Positions 1 through 13,722 are shown, numbered from the stretch's first letter. The stretch is DNA of 64,000 bases from Protea cynaroides (GCA_028583415.1 JAMYWD010001124.1:62001-126000); one strand, 5' to 3'. Translations and numbers: made by a program. Notes: generated from the sequence alone by a model not told the origin.

Positions 1-2085
1 TGCACCATAATGGGCCTCCTGTTTTCATGGTAAATGACTAAATGGTAATTGAATCAGCTGATGGGTATAAATCTGGCCCATCAAGTGCGGACACCCATCT
101 GGAAGATTTATACCAAAGGGCCCACCGTAGAAGATCTAGATCCAAAATGCTCTCAATGGCGTTATTTTTTTCAACAAAACGTTTTTCCATGGAAAAGTTG
201 TCTCCACTACAAGATTGACAACATAATGGGCCTCCTGTTTTGATGATTAATGGTTGACAAATCAGCTGATGGTTTTAATCAGGCCCATCAAGTGGTGGCA
301 AGTTGGCAACCTTATTGCAGATTTTTACCAATTATGTTATTTTTTGCAACAGATTTTACACCTTTCTTTTAGGATGTTGTAGCGGTCCCAATGTGATCAA
401 ATGATCACCAGGGGTGAAACATAACAGGCTTAGCAGATTTTGTATTTTTTTTTATTTTTTTTTCCTGGATACAGTTTTTGTAAAGTTACTAATAAGCAAA
501 GCTTAAGCCCATGTTAAGCCCAAGAAAATCAATTTCTCTAAATTTCATTTGTAAACCTAAAAGGAAGAAAGATTGCCAGAACAAGTGGCAGCTCCACCAT
601 TTACAATTTTCAAGCAATGGTGGGTAAATCCATGAACTACCTATCAAATTCATTTCATGTAATTCCAATAACATAGTCTAAAATTTCTTGAATCTAATTC
701 ACCAAACATTCCAATAAAACCAATACCCAAAATAAATTTATATTCTAGTTTTTCTTCACAAGTATGACTTTATGTCCCGACTACAATGACTTGAATTTAA
801 ACATCAACACATTTAGATGACTAACACCAATATACTCCAAAGCATCGAAGCCAAATCAAATTTCTTTCATAGTCCAGAACCTCTTATTTAACTATTAATT
901 TAACACAAGGTTCCAGTTTAAGGATCTTAACAGACATTGAACGCAAAGAATGGAGCCCCCTATTTCTGGATTGATCATCATCCAACCATTGGGTCGTGTT
1001 AAGACGGAGAGAAAGCATGAAGTATGATGACGTAGAGGGAGAGAAAGCATGAAGTATGAAGTATGAAGTATGAAGTATGATGACCATTTGGATCATGCTT
1101 GCAAGGACTGACATGCATCACCGTATATATTAGCTCCTTCCTGTGGTGCTCAGCTTGTTCAAACTTAGAATCTTAGCATGGAAGAATCAGACAACCTCTT
1201 CATGATCTAAAATTGTTTCGAAGCTAACCTTGTAAGGTTAGGATCATGGGTCTAGAGAACTTGGCAGCAACTCAAACACCCTTGTTTGTGGGCCAGCAGC
1301 CCTGTATTTGTTGGCCCATAGATGTTTATCAAGGCATAAAATGGGTGAGAGAAACAGGGGAGAGAGAAAGCTAGATAACATATCCATTCTCTATAATTGC
1401 TTCGGAATCTCTCCACTTAAATGGTATCCTCCCAATTTCCCAAACTCTGGAAGCGTCCTCCTCCCAATGATCTTATTTCTTGACCATAAAATTTGTTTAA
1501 TTCTGATATGGATACAAACCCAAAAACTTAAGTAATCTACTAATGAGTTGAGTCAGAAAACTGATTCTCATTAAAATATAATTCTCTTAGCTTGAACAAA
1601 TCCCCATACATGTATGGAATAAGCCTACCGATGTATGGATTTATTGGGAATGGTATCACATTGGTTAGAAATTGGAATCTATTAAGGATGAAAGCGTAAA
1701 CTAGAGAAAATAATCGAAGATCAAGCAAGCACATACAACAGATGATTTATCGTGATTCAGCACGCCAACGTGCCATGACTACCTCCACTCAGAGAAAGAG
1801 AGAATTATTTTATTTCTAAGAAAATTCTACAGCCATCTTCACTTCACAAAGTGTTCTTCTTTATCAGTCTTATCTAGAATTTTTCCCACAGAGACAATAT
1901 ATAGGGATCTTAGAAACTATAATCCCCCACACAATTACAGATTTACATTTGTACAAGTAATTGACACACTTCAAATTTACGATATGTAAAATTTTAAATC
2001 TGACTATACTGATACATATTTTATGTTCGGTCCAATCAAGAATCACGTAATCGGTGTGCACCCCCACTGACCCCATCATGACCAA
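1..2085. other. Intergenic, degenerate duplicated sequence
   Basis: No coding sequence is supported here; every open frame is short and none resembles a known protein. Positions 1-200 and about 670-860 closely resemble 21641-21850 and 22320-22530, including a shared motif TGCACCATAATGGGCC, so this is one copy of a local duplication. A related, more diverged block containing AATGGGCC and CCATCAAGTG recurs at 209-310 and 25245-25340. About 1740-2060 has the look of an old LTR fragment (GATTCAGCAC followed later by AATCCCCCACAC), but I cannot place its ends. The tandem GAAGTATGAA run at 1048-1080 is simple sequence. Confidence 0.5.
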
Positions 2086-4290
2086 TGTCACAAATAGTAA
2101 TTCATAGTAAATACCATAGCGAAACTAATTAAGTTAATTGAACTTCTATTGATACTTAAAATAAATTAAATAACATTGTATTAAAATTATTCTTGTTCCA
2201 ATCAACTTCATCACAAAATCATTTATAAAGTCGATCATATGATACTGGGTCATCAAAAATATTGTAAATGTAATTAAACTGAAAGTAAATAAAAACTTAA
2301 ATCTCTTCAAGCTTCCTCCTACTCGAATACACATGCGTCACATTCGCAATCAACATAATATTAATCTTCCTCCAGAGGTTGAACATCCAATTGCGCCGCA
2401 GTGGAGACGATTGGAGCATTTACGTAATCAACGACAGTAGTACCTACAACATCATTTAAAAAAAAAAAAAAAAAACTTATGTAATGATGAACTCTCCAAC
2501 TTGAGCTTGTGAAAAAATAGACAAATAAACAAGCAAATGTATGAGATATTACTACACACAAGAGTCTGGTATAATATACCAGTGCTAAGGTAAGGCCTGA
2601 TCACGTTCACCGTAGCTGACCAAAACTTCCTTGCACAGGAGATAATGGACACTCGTCAGTCTGTACAAACAACCTTGGTGAAACCATGCATCTCCTATAT
2701 AGATAGTGATAGAGCAAAGGTCTGATCAAGGACGCTTCAACAAATATTGCCACCACTTCACCCTCATCACCCATCCATACCAATACCTGACCCCTTGTTG
2801 GCTAGGGTCCCATACACGAGTAATTTCATTAACCAATCCTATATATCATCATATTTACTCCTCTTACACTCTCAACATGAATCTCAATCCGTCCGTCATC
2901 TCTCCCTCTAGACGTTGTTATCCCACTAAGGTATGAGAACAATACATGGCAAGGTTAACCCCAGTGTATCGGATCCTATAGTTCTCAATCGTTTCACCAC
3001 TTCCCACAAGGTACGAACATCACACATTCACAACGATCATAATTAAATGTAAATGCATGCAAAAGCAGTTATTGGATGACATGTAATTCACAATCAAGCA
3101 ATGCAACATAGATAAACACATAATCAGAAACACTCCAAAAATTAAGTCAAGGTTCTGTTTCCTCACTTAAGATATAATTTACATTACAAACTGTAGTGGG
3201 TGAGTTGATCTTGGTTTCGTACGTAACACCGAATATATAAGTTAGGTCATTAGTTACAAGGTGTATTAAGTTATTTTGATGCAGGGCTTCTTGGGACCAA
3301 CTGGTTGCAACATCTGATTGCAACAGTGTCGCGACCGGTGTCGCAGCCGGTTGCTCGCAGGAACCTCTCTGTTTCCAACCGGTCATAGATCTAGCTGCTA
3401 CAGTCGTGCAATCGGTTCTGCAACTTGCAACATATTGCATAATCGAGGCTTCCCGAGTATGTCTGATCGCAAGTCCGGTGGCAACATCTTTCGACCGGTG
3501 GTCATGACCGAACTTTCCCAGAGTGGTTGGTCTGAGTAGTTTTCCTATCTGGATGGACGGGTTTTGTTTCCGGAAGTTCCCTCTGGATCCAATTACAGAC
3601 TCCTGGTATGGAAGTCCATAACATCCAACAGTGATTTCTAATTCTATTCTAGGCTTAGTGAGGTTGATTAGGAATACACCTCCTAGTCTAGGCTTTGTCA
3701 TCTTGGTTCTTACCCAGGATGGACTCGAGGTATGATCGTGAGTCGAATTCAAGGTAATCTTCCCTACATACTCAGTCATTTATGGAAAACAACTCCATTA
3801 AGATTGGAAATCTTAGGTTTTCTTTATGGAAATCTAATAACCCAATTAAACAAGGAAGTAGAGAAAAAAAAATTATATAAAAATTAAAAGGATAGGAAAT
3901 GATGCATGCTTTCTCAGTTGTTTTCACCAAAATGAAAAGGAAGTGGAAAAAGAGGACATATATTATCTTCAAAATGGGGTTCCAGAGCCAAAGTAAGTAA
4001 AAGCCGATCAAGGTGGGGGATTTTGTAAAATTACAATTATTCATATTACTCTTAATTTAACATAAGGATCCTTTTAAAGATTGTCTCTGTTGGTTTATAT
4101 GTTCATTGTATTTTTAATAATAGATTTTTTTTGTATGATTTTCAGATTTCTAAAGAAAAATGAAACTACCCTTTTCTCCCTATGCAATTTTTTCCAATTT
4201 TATTAAAAAGAAAAAAAAAAAACAGAATTAGGGTTTTTTAGTTCAATCTAAGATCCAATCATATTTTAAAAAATCAGACCAAAAATAAAA
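2086..4290 (-). repeat. Relict LTR-like block, duplication copy I
   Basis: This block is diverged from but clearly related to elements A1 and A2. The run of landmarks (CACATGCG, a GTACCTRCAWCATC block, CCATCCATACCAA, TAACCAATCCTA, a block rich in GCAAC/GACCGG) follows the order seen in A1. From about 2700 it matches 5757-7287 along its whole length, and the match continues into ordinary flanking sequence (3780-4290 with 6780-7287). That makes it a tandem duplication of a segment containing an old LTR, rather than the two LTRs of one element. The 210-residue open frame on the minus strand at 3147-3779 is not conserved in the second copy and is not considered a gene. End points are approximate. 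Confidence 0.5.
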
Positions 4291-5756
4291 AGAAAAAAAG
4301 AAAAAAGAAAAAAGGGAACAACGGCACCCCATTTTTCTGTCTAATCCCTATTCAGGCCCATTTGTTCAAAATATAAGCAATTGAAAGTCGTCCGATTATA
4401 TATGGAAAATTCCCAGTTTCGTACGTTGATTTTATTTTATTTTTTGTTATTTTTAAATTTCTAATTTGAATAACCCGATATGTCAGTTGGGGGCCAAGGC
4501 CAACATGATGCCAGCTGCGGCCCACACAAGAAAATGAAAATATGCAATAAAACGTGCCAATTGCTTTCCAATTATTCTTCAATATTCATATTTTTCACGA
4601 TTTTTTTCTCTCTTTGTAGAATGTTTATTGATCACACAAATTTTTCTTTTGACTTAATACTTAAATCTTTGTCTTTCTTCGCATGATGAGTTCCATTTTC
4701 ATTTTTCTCTATCTGTGGAATGCATGGTATCCAGAGACAAAGGAGTAAATGGGTAATTATATTTTATCCCTCCTGGTTGGATACCTATTTTTCTTTGACT
4801 TTTCCAACTTCCTTTACTTTTTTGTTCATATAAATCAATAGTTGTTAGAGATGAAGATGAGTGATGATATATATTTTTTTCTTCAAGATCGTAAAAAGCA
4901 TGACCATGGAAGATGAGGTTAGGGAGCATCTTTCAATATCCTTAGTGGGAGCGGGATCATCAATTAATATTAAGTCCCAAATCACAATTCAAATGGCCCA
5001 TGAGTATTTCATACAGCAAAAACCATGGTTTGAGGTATCACAAAAAGAGATCTTATTGTCCTGGTATTGATCTAGTCCAATCTATGTAACTCTGCTAGGA
5101 TTAGTCCAACATGGTTGATTTCTCCAAATATTGCCTCATGTGAGGAGGGGATATAAACACAAATTCAACAGTATTTTTATCCCTTTTCCCCCCTTGTCCT
5201 GGCATCTAAACATATCATATACGTCAAATATAGGAAAACTTCATATGTATTTAGATAAATCCGACCGTAGTTAGTCCAAATGGCAAGGGGTTACAAATCT
5301 AAATATGACCAACAGTGGTGACATTTAGGTTTTGTCTTATTTCTAAAGGGTTGTTCTTGTTGACTTCTTAAGTTACGGTGTATTAATATCAGCTGAAATT
5401 ACCAAAATTTATGGAAAGGAATCAAGATTGATAGCTCATAGTATCGTTTTGATTATCAAGGAAAGAAAAATAAAAATTTTGAAATTTTTTAGAAATGAAA
5501 TGAAATCTACAACCTAAATTGGTACTAATCAAATTATTCAAGACTGCAAACACCTATCAAGTATCAATGCTCCAATTAGTCTCATACACAATAAAGATAA
5601 TTCAAATATAAAGTCACAGATCTTATTCCTTTTCTCTTTTTTCCTACTCCTGCATTTTTCCTAATCCTTCTATCAGAGAGGAATCTCTCTAACCTTTTAA
5701 TGTGAAAACCAAAGTGTGTCATCAAGCTGTAATAGACATAATGGTTCAGCACACCA
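4291..5756. other. Intergenic, duplicated; no gene seen
   Basis: No gene is seen. Positions 4291-4745 match 20823-21310 (GCGTACGTTGATTTTATTTT and CCAACATGATGCCAGCTG in both). Positions 5520-5745 match 25036-25245 (TATTCAAGACT, CACAATAA.GATAATTCAAA). A shorter likeness to 61800-61890 is seen at 4825-4875 (GTTAGAGATGA, GTGATGATATA). The three loci look like paralogous spacers of a local gene cluster. Confidence 0.45.
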
Positions 5757-7287
5757 ACGTTCCAAAAAACATTGCCGCCACCTTCCCCTCATCTCCCATC
5801 CATACCAACACCTGATCCTTATTGGCCAGGATCGCATAAATGAATAATTCCATTACCCAATCCTACATATCATCATATTTACCTCTCTCACACTCTCAAT
5901 AGGAATCTCAATCCGTCTGTTATCTCCCCCACTAGTCCCTGTTATCCCACTAGGGTATGAGAACAATACATGACAAAGTTAATCTAATGTGTCGGATCTT
6001 ACAGTCCTTGATCGTTTCACCACTTCTCACAAGGCACAAACATCACACATTCACAATGATCATAATTAGATGTAAATGAATGCAAAAACAATTATTAGAT
6101 GACATGTAATTCACAATCAAGCAATGCAACATAGACAAACACATATTCAGAAACACTCCAAAAATTAAGTCAAGGTTCCATTTTCTCACTTGAGATACAA
6201 TTTACGCTATAAACTGCAGTGGATGAGTGGATCTTGATTTCGTACGTAACACCAAATATATATAAGTTAGGTTATTAGTTACAATGTGTATTACATTAAT
6301 TTGATGCAGGTTTTTGGGACCAACTGTTGCAACATCCGTCTGCAACAGTATTGCAACAGGTGTCACGGCTCAGGAACCCCTCTGTTTCCAATTGGTCGCA
6401 AATCCAGTTGCTACAGTCGTACGATCGATTCTGCAACCAATTGCATTACCGAGACTTTCCGAGTATGTCCGATTGCAAGTCCGGTGGCAACATCTTGCGA
6501 CCGGTGGTCACAATCGGACCTTTCCCGAGAGGTTGGTCTGAATAGTTTGCCAATCCAGGTAGACGGGTTTTGCGTCTGGGAGTTTCTTCCGGATCCAATT
6601 ACAGACTCTTGTTATGGAAGTTTATTGATGGATCATCGGGCCTTGCATCCAACAGTTATTTTCAATCCTATTCTAGACTTAGTGAGGTTGATTAAGTCTA
6701 GTCTAAGCTTTGTCATCTTGGTTCTTGTCCAGGATGGACTCGAGGTATGATCTTGAGTTGAATTCAAAGTAATATTTCCTGCGTGCTCAACCATCTATGG
6801 AAAACAACTCCATTAAGATTGGAAATCTTAGGTTTCCTTGATGGGAATCTAATAAACAATTAAACAAGGAAGTTGAGAAATCTTTTTTTATTTGGAAATT
6901 AAAAGGATGGGAATTGATGCATGCTTTCTCAGTTGTTTTCACCAAAATGAAAAGGAAGAGGAAAACGAGGGCATATGATATCTTAGAAATGGGGCTCCAG
7001 AGCCAAAGTAAGTAAGCTGATCAAGGTGGGGGATTTTGTAAAATTACAATTACTCTTATTTTACTCTTAATTTAACATAAGGATCCTTTTAAAGATTGTC
7101 TCTTTGGATTATATGTTCATTGTATTTTTAATAATAGATATTTTTTGGTACGATTTTCAGATTTCTAAGGAAAAATGGAATTACCCTTTTCTCACTATGC
7201 AATTTTTTCCAATTTTATTAAAAGAAAAAAGAAAAACCAAATTGGGGTTTTTTAGTTCAACCTAAGAGCTAATCATATTTTAAAAAA
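5757..7287 (-). repeat. Relict LTR-like block, duplication copy II
   Basis: This is the second copy of the segment at 2700-4290, with the same order of landmarks (TTGCCRCCAC, CCATCCATACCAA, TTTCGTACGTAACACC, GATGCAGG, GACCGGTGGTCA, TGCATGCTTTCTCAGTTGTT). Substitutions and small indels are frequent, so the duplication is old. The copy is cut at 7287 by element W and resumes at 20817. Open frames here (for example 6286-6750) are on the opposite strand to those in copy I, so none is treated as coding. Confidence 0.5.
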
Positions 7288-7433
7288 GGATAATTTACAC
7301 TATAGGTATTTGATGTTTTGAGAAATCATACCATAGGTACTTCACATTTCAAAAATCATACCAAAGGTACCTCTTCTCATATTTCAAACATTAACCTTAC
7401 CTAATGTTGGTTTCCTCCAAGTAAACCGTTAGA

Positions 7434-8188
7434 TGTAGGAAATATTAGCACTACAAGGAAAAATATATTGTTTAAAATTATTTAATAAACATATAATATT
7501 AAATATAATATCATATACCAAATCATATGATTATGTAATCAATCAATATAGTGTAACATAATGGAATATAGACACATAGCTTATACAATATGAAGTAAGT
7601 AATTAACTAGGGCTGAGTCGTGTTGGTACATTCTCCTTAAGATTCTGTTTGCCCCCTATACAGTGCAACGGGTCCCCGCAAACCAACCTCCAAGATAAAA
7701 CAGTCATTCAGTAGGACACCCACCTAGTGTGCACTCACTGTTAGGTGTATGCAGATCCGACGACTAAGGTTAACAATCCTTTAAAACAAGGTTGGAACAA
7801 ACTCTATTAATAAATCAGAGTAAAGAGAGAGAATTGGAGAAAGAAGGAGGAGAGACATGAATTTTGTATTCAAATCTTGAGTGTTTTGGAATGAGGCAAC
7901 ATCCTTTATTTATAGAAGACAAGAGCTTCTCCAAGAGTCACTACCAAGGTGTATGGGTGTACTTCTTTATACCAAAAGATATAAGTCACCACCCTTCCAA
8001 AATGGTACACTTGAATAGGTATGTATCCACACACATATCCATATCCATTTCACTATCCATATCCATATCCATATCCAACTCAAAACAAAATTCAAATTAA
8101 AGTTCCCTCAAAATTAAAAACAAAACTTCGAATTTAATTTTTAAAACTTTTTGAAACTTTATTTGTTTTCCGATATTAAAAAACAACA
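7434..8188 (-). repeat. R 3' LTR
   Basis: This LTR (TGTAGGAAATATTAG...AAACAACA on the plus strand) matches 19574-20318 with scattered substitutions and small indels. It includes a CCATATCCATATCCA-type hexamer run at about 8028-8080 that is shorter in the partner. Confidence 0.85.
7907..7914 (-). promoter_or_regulatory. TATA box of element R LTR
   Basis: TATAAATA is read on the minus strand within the R LTR and is conserved in the other LTR at about 20040-20050. It fits the U3 promoter of the element and fixes its orientation. Confidence 0.55.
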
Positions 8189-9889
8189 ATCCCCCACAAG
8201 TTTCAAAAAGATTGATAAAATCGGAATCAAACTGTTAACTTCATGAGAACTGTAAGTGATGTCGTTGCAGATGTCTGTCGATTTAAATCTACACTAGGTC
8301 TGATATGCCACGCTACAGAGTACGGATGAAGCTTACTCCTTGAACCTTTCCCCATTGGTGTAGTCGACTGACCTATTAGCCACCTCTTACAGTCCGACCC
8401 TCGAAAAATCCCTTAATGGTGGACATATTTTTTAAACCGGCCTTGTCCCTATCCTGGTTCATGAATGTTTATAAGAGTTCGTCCTCAAAACTCTCACTGG
8501 AAGCGGTCCTATTTCCTACATTCAATAAGGTCAGTCCATTGTGTGCACCACAGTTAACGCACCCCCACATTTCTTTGAAATAATTTGGCTTGATTAAGAA
8601 TCCTTGAGATTCATCCTCTGTTCATTGTGGTGAGTACTACCTTACCAGCGAACCAGAATGAGCAAAATTATGATAGTACTAAACAAGTCATTTACGTGAC
8701 TTCGTTTTTACCCATTGAACCTAATTTCAGGGATCTCCTATCTCATAGGTTGGGTTTCCATCACATGATTTATGCCATGGGTTTCAAGCTCATTCTTTTA
8801 GATGTATACCACCTTAGTGGTGAGAAGCTAAATAATTATACCAGTCAAATTTTTCAGTACTGAGTTATGTCTAAAAGTGCGCTATTCCATTAACTTCTCC
8901 AGATATATTGTATAACCGCCTAAGACCTACAGGTTTTAGATGTCCTTAGACATTTTATAAACCCGACAAAGTCATTTTTATCTTACTTATAACATTTTGC
9001 CGTTAAATCTACTTCTTAAAGTAGCATAATCAACTTCAGTTTTCATCATATATATGTTATCGAGATATTTAGTTATTGACCCTTATCTCGATTAAACTTT
9101 GTAGTCATTCTTGACTATCCATGTTGGAATCTTACCACCATCATGGTCACCTCCTTTTAAATCAAGGTGATCTTTTCGATTCTAGGTTTATCTTCTAGGT
9201 TACATGTCTAAATAGGTATTAATGATTCTATGTTGACATCATTCTTCTTTCTACGAATAACAAGTAAACCATACAAACAATTGAAGGATCTAATCAGTTT
9301 TATAATCTATAAGTTTTGTTTTAAGTAATGGGCTGCTACGAACCATTCTCGGATTTTAAAGGTGCAAAGCCAAGGTAATCAAGTCAAGGGGTACTTCTTT
9401 CAACCATGCATGGGCAATCAATAGGTGGCTTATAGAATTTTCCAACACCACATCAGAATGGACATCGAATTTTACACCATCTATATTAACGGGTCACAAG
9501 TTTGACCATTATGGCTGGAATATATCTCAGTTTATCACTGTGCAAGGACCCAAAGCATTTAAAGATATCATGGATAAGACAGTAAATCAGCGGTCCAAAG
9601 TGACGGTTTCTCATGGTGGGGTCAGGCCCATTGATCCAAATACCATGATGGGGAGCCTAAAGTCTGCATTTAGCTATGTTTCAATTATTCAAGAAAGTGT
9701 CACCTTATCCACAAGTGCATGCAAAAATCTCAAAATTCATTAAGATGGGAGAACAAAACCAAGACCAAGCCATGGTCTGTTCTCGATTTTCCCAAACAAA
9801 TTTGCCAATGTAATTTCTCGTAGAATTTTCAGTAATGAAACTCATATAATCTCAGTAGTTATAGATAACAATATACATTATGTATAAAC
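8189..9889 (-). other. Internal domain of R, non-coding
   Basis: This stretch lies between the R LTR and the copia-1 insertion. It starts, read on the plus strand, with the complement of the polypurine tract (CCCCCACAAG). No open frame resembles gag, protease, integrase or reverse transcriptase; the longest frames are under 80 residues. I see nothing else in it. Confidence 0.6.
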
Positions 9890-11918
9890 TGTTGGCCTAC
9901 ATATTATAATTGTTGGCAAATTGGACTAACTGGGTCCAGTTTGATGAGAGAGAGTGTCTGCGGACCCTACAGGCGATATGACAGTGAAACAGGTGATGCA
10001 GGGTTGTTACAGGTATTGTGAAGCATGAAGCATGAAAGAGGAGAGAGAATCAGAAGAGAGAGAAAGAGGAGAGAGAAAGAGGGGAGAGAAAGTGAGACCC
10101 ACCAAGGTGGCATGCCACCATGGCAGCCAGCCTGGCCCACCAAGGCAGCCAGCCAGCAGGCCAGCCGCATGGCACCACAGCAAGGCAGGCCCAGCAGGCC
10201 AGCCGCATGGCACCAGCAAGGCAGGCCCAGCAGGCTAGCCGCAAGGCACCATCGCAGGCAGGCCATGCAGGCCAGCCCGCATGGCACCATCGCGCACAGC
10301 CTGCAAGGCTTGTCGCGCGCGCTGGTCTTTTCTCCCGCATGCAATGCCCCTCCCCACCAGATGTTCGACGATTTTCTAGGAGAGAGAAAACCTCTCTGGA
10401 AAATCGTCCCTGTAGCAAGTTTAACAAAAGGGATTGGTTACAGAGGCCATTAAAAACACTTTCAGGGGCATTTTTGGAAGTTCTTAAGAGTCAAAATACC
10501 ATATCAACTGTCAAGATGAAGCCACGCCTTCGAGATTCTAAATCGGCGGTTCTGGTAAAGGCGGGATATTGTATATCGCTGACGCTGCGCGAAGATTCCA
10601 TCGCGCAGCTTGTGATTCGCCAGAAGCAAGATAAAGAAATGGGCCACATCTCATGGAAGCGGCGATATGATTTGGTGTAACGCGCCTACGATGTAGCGGC
10701 GCGATGGATCCAGATCCGAAGGTTTATATTCTGTCCGATTATCAGTGACGCGATCTATTCTGATCTAACGAACCACGTTAGATCCCGCCTTTTTCAGAAT
10801 GATCCTATGGTTATTATTGAAGATTCCTTCAACATCCAATCAGGTTTCGACACCCAGACGGCGGGCGCGGCTACGGTGCGTCGCAGGCACAACAAATGGA
10901 ATTAAAAGATTCCATTTAGAATTTTTTGAGTGGCCGAACTTGTTTATGCCATAACTTGGCCATCCGGTGGCCAAATCCGATGATCCAAATTGCACCGAGC
11001 TAGGTTTTTCATGCTCTTTCTATTGAGAATGGTTAGAGAGACCAGTGGCCGCAAAAAATAGATCTGGAGAAGGTTTTTGAAGGAAAAAGGGGAGAATGTT
11101 ATGTTTTTTATTTTTTCTTGCTCTGGAAATTGAAGACATTCCTTCTCCATCTCTTTTCATGCTGATGCCGATACACTGAAGTATTCTTGAAGGCTGGAAG
11201 AGCTTGATTGCATATGACAAGGGATTTATTGACCTCCATAAGAAGAGAAACATCGTCAATTATCAAAAAAATTGGTTGTGAGATTTTCTCATCTCCCTTA
11301 CTATTTATTGAATCAATTCATTGTATGTTAAGATGTTGAATGCCTATGTTGTATGGGAATCTAATGTATGCTAGCATTAGGCAAAGAAAAAAAAAAGGAG
11401 AAGAAAATATATTGAATGCCTTGCTAGGTTGGGATTTAATTGTAGGGCATCATTATAAGCCCCAAAAAATTGTATTTGTTATGGTGTGTTCAGTGGGTGC
11501 TAGACACTGGCTATATGCCTGAATTCTGGCGTTGTTACGCCCTCTCAGTTTCATGCTGGGAAAATTTAGGGTAAGCACCCTTGTCCTGTAAAGGGCTAAA
11601 AGTTGAGTATTGAGTAAATACGAAGCCCATTGGGCATTACTCCGTGGATTAGCCATCACTCACTGTGGTGGTGAACCACGTAATCTTTGTGTGTTGTGGT
11701 TTGCTTGATTATGTACTTTGTGAAGTGCGTGGAATGAATTGCAGGATGGGTGTGCAAATCTGGTAGACCTGGCCACTGAGTGGTTGTGAGGTAGATTTGC
11801 ATACGAATGTGTTTGGGACAATTTATTTTATAAACATCACTGGGCAACAAAGAAAAACCAAGGGAAAAATTATTCACACTTATTCACCCCCCCTCTCAGT
11901 GTCATTCAAGGTTTATCA
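9890..11918 (+). repeat. copia-1 5' LTR
   Basis: It begins TGTTGGCCTAC and ends GTTTATCA. It contains a GAGA-rich tract (10037-10095), then a GC-rich block of repeated CCAGC/GCATGGC units (about 10115-10330), then a moderately AT-rich 3' half. Long antisense frames over the GC block are a composition effect and are present in both LTRs. Confidence 0.95.
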
Positions 11919-11920
11919 AT

Positions 11921-11935
11921 TGGTATCAGAGCACC
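11921..11935 (+). promoter_or_regulatory. Primer-binding site of copia-1
   Basis: TGGTATCAGAGCACC starts two bases after the 5' LTR. It is the usual plant LTR-retrotransposon site complementary to the 3' end of initiator Met-tRNA. Confidence 0.9.
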
Positions 11936-11982
11936 AGGCTCAGTGAAAGCTAAATCAGCATCTGAGAGATCAGAGGGTAGCA

Positions 11983-13701
11983 ATGGCACCAGGGGAAGGT
12001 TCACATAAACCCCCATTGTTCGATGGGATAGATTTTGTTTTTTGGAAAAGGAGAATGGAGATATATGTGGGATCACTTGGATTTGATGTTTGGGCTGCAG
12101 TTGAATTTGGCTACACTCCACATGACACAGTTGCTCCTAATGCTATAGACAAAAAGAATTTTGAGAATAACAGAAAGGCACTCAATGCCATTCAAGGTGG
12201 TCTGAGCAACAGTGAATTGTCCAAGGTCATGGATTGCAAGACTGCAAAAGAAGTCTGGGATAGACTAATAAACATCTATGAAGGAGATAAGAAAATCAAG
12301 ACTGTCAAGCTACAGACATTCAGAGGTCAGTTTGAGAATCTGAAGATGAATGAAGATGAGACCATTGATCAATACATGAACATGGTTAATGAAGTGGTCA
12401 ATTCTATTAGAGGACTTGGTGAAGATTTGAAAGGTCATATTATTTGTCAGAAGATTTTGAGGTCTCTCACCCCAAAATTTGAGTCAAAGGTATCTGCACT
12501 TGAAAAAACCAAGGACTTGGAACAGGTTACAATTGATGAAATTCATGGAGCTTTGACAGCTTTTGAGATGAGGATTGATCCAGGAACCACTGGTGATAAG
12601 CAGGTTGCTTTCAAGGCTATGAAGAAGCTGAAGATTTTTGAAAAACAAAATGAGGAAGAAAGTGAAGATGAAGCCACAGCTCATTTCACTAGAAAATTAA
12701 AGAAGGGTACAGATAAATACAAGAATAAGCTTCCTTTCAAATGTTTCAACTGTGGCAAGTTTGGACATTTTGCTGCAAAATGCCCCATGAAGAGTAAGTT
12801 TGACAGTGATGATGAAGAAGACAGAAAAAGCAAGTTTAAAGGAAAGAAAAATTATAACTTCAAGAAAAACAAGTCCAGCAAAAGGAGTTTTATCTTTAAG
12901 AGAAGCACTGAAACTTCAGATGATGACTCTGATGAAATCTCTGAAGATGAGCCTAGTGAGGCTTTGTTTATGGTTTACATTGAAGCTCAAGAGAAGATCA
13001 CAGATAAAGGAAAAATTGTGAATTCTATCTCAAGTGGTGATGAAGAGAGAGACAAGGAAGATAATTTTTCAAGCAGTGATGAAGATGGTGAGATAAATTT
13101 TGAGGAAGAACTTGTTGCAGCCATGAAGGAGCTTAAGAAGGAAAGAAAGCATAACAAGCTTGCCTTTCAAGAAATCAAAAAGCAAAAACAAGTAATTCAA
13201 GATCTGAAAGCTCAATATGAAGAGTCCAAGAAAATTATAGAAAATCTCAATACTCAGCTTAAACAGGCATCTGTAGATTACACCATGGTGTTGAATGAAA
13301 ATGCAAGTCTGAAAGTTCAACTTGAAGAACAACTTCCTATGGTTGAACGATTTGAAGAATTTAAAAATGATTTTACTCTTCATAAGACAAAAGTAGCAGA
13401 GTATGAAAAAGAAGAGGTTGAGAGACGACAAAAATTATCTCAACATGATGATTTAAATAAGTCTACTTCAGTGCATCCAAGTAGTAACAAACTTGACAGG
13501 ATTATCAATGCTCAAAGACCTTCCCACATCAAGTTTGGCCTTGGTTTTGATAAAGGACAGACTTCAAAAATTACAAATTCAAAAGGAAAAGAACCTATAT
13601 CTTTTGTGAAGGAAAATGAAAAGGGTAAGGACCCAATAGTTCATTGTCAAGGTGGAAACAATATTTCTCTTCCTAAGACTAACTATGCAAGGCCAAGATA
13701 A
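11983..13701 (+). pseudogene. copia-1 Gag, truncated by a stop
   Basis: Gag forms the virus-like particle and binds element RNA. The 572-residue frame starts MAPGEGSHKPP 64 bp after the LTR. It has the copia Gag N-terminal region (WKRRMEIYVGS, VWDRLINIYEGD), one CCHC zinc knuckle at about residues 254-267 (C-x2-C-x4-H-x4-C), an acidic/lysine-rich stretch, then a predicted coiled coil at about 375-490 rich in K/E/L. It ends at a TAA at 13699; copia-2 has CAA at the same place (PRQNAWQG), so this is a C-to-T nonsense change. The natural frame evidently ran on into the next segment. Confidence 0.9.
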
Positions 13702-13722
13702 AATACATGGCAAGGAAAGAGA

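Noticed and set aside
3147..3779. Minus-strand open frame of 210 residues
   Set aside because: It lies in a relict LTR-like repeat, has no recognisable domain, and the duplicated copy at 5757-7287 does not keep the frame.
6286..6750. Plus-strand open frame of 154 residues
   Set aside because: It lies in duplication copy II, on the opposite strand to the long frame in copy I, and resembles no protein.
2700..7287. Direct repeats read as the two LTRs of one element
   Set aside because: The similarity continues past any plausible LTR end into the same flanking sequence at both copies, which fits tandem duplication rather than LTRs.
10025..10680. Overlapping long frames on both strands in the copia-1 LTR (repeated at 17633-18288)
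   Set aside because: They follow from the GC-rich repeat block. The same frames in both LTRs reflect LTR identity, not gene duplication.
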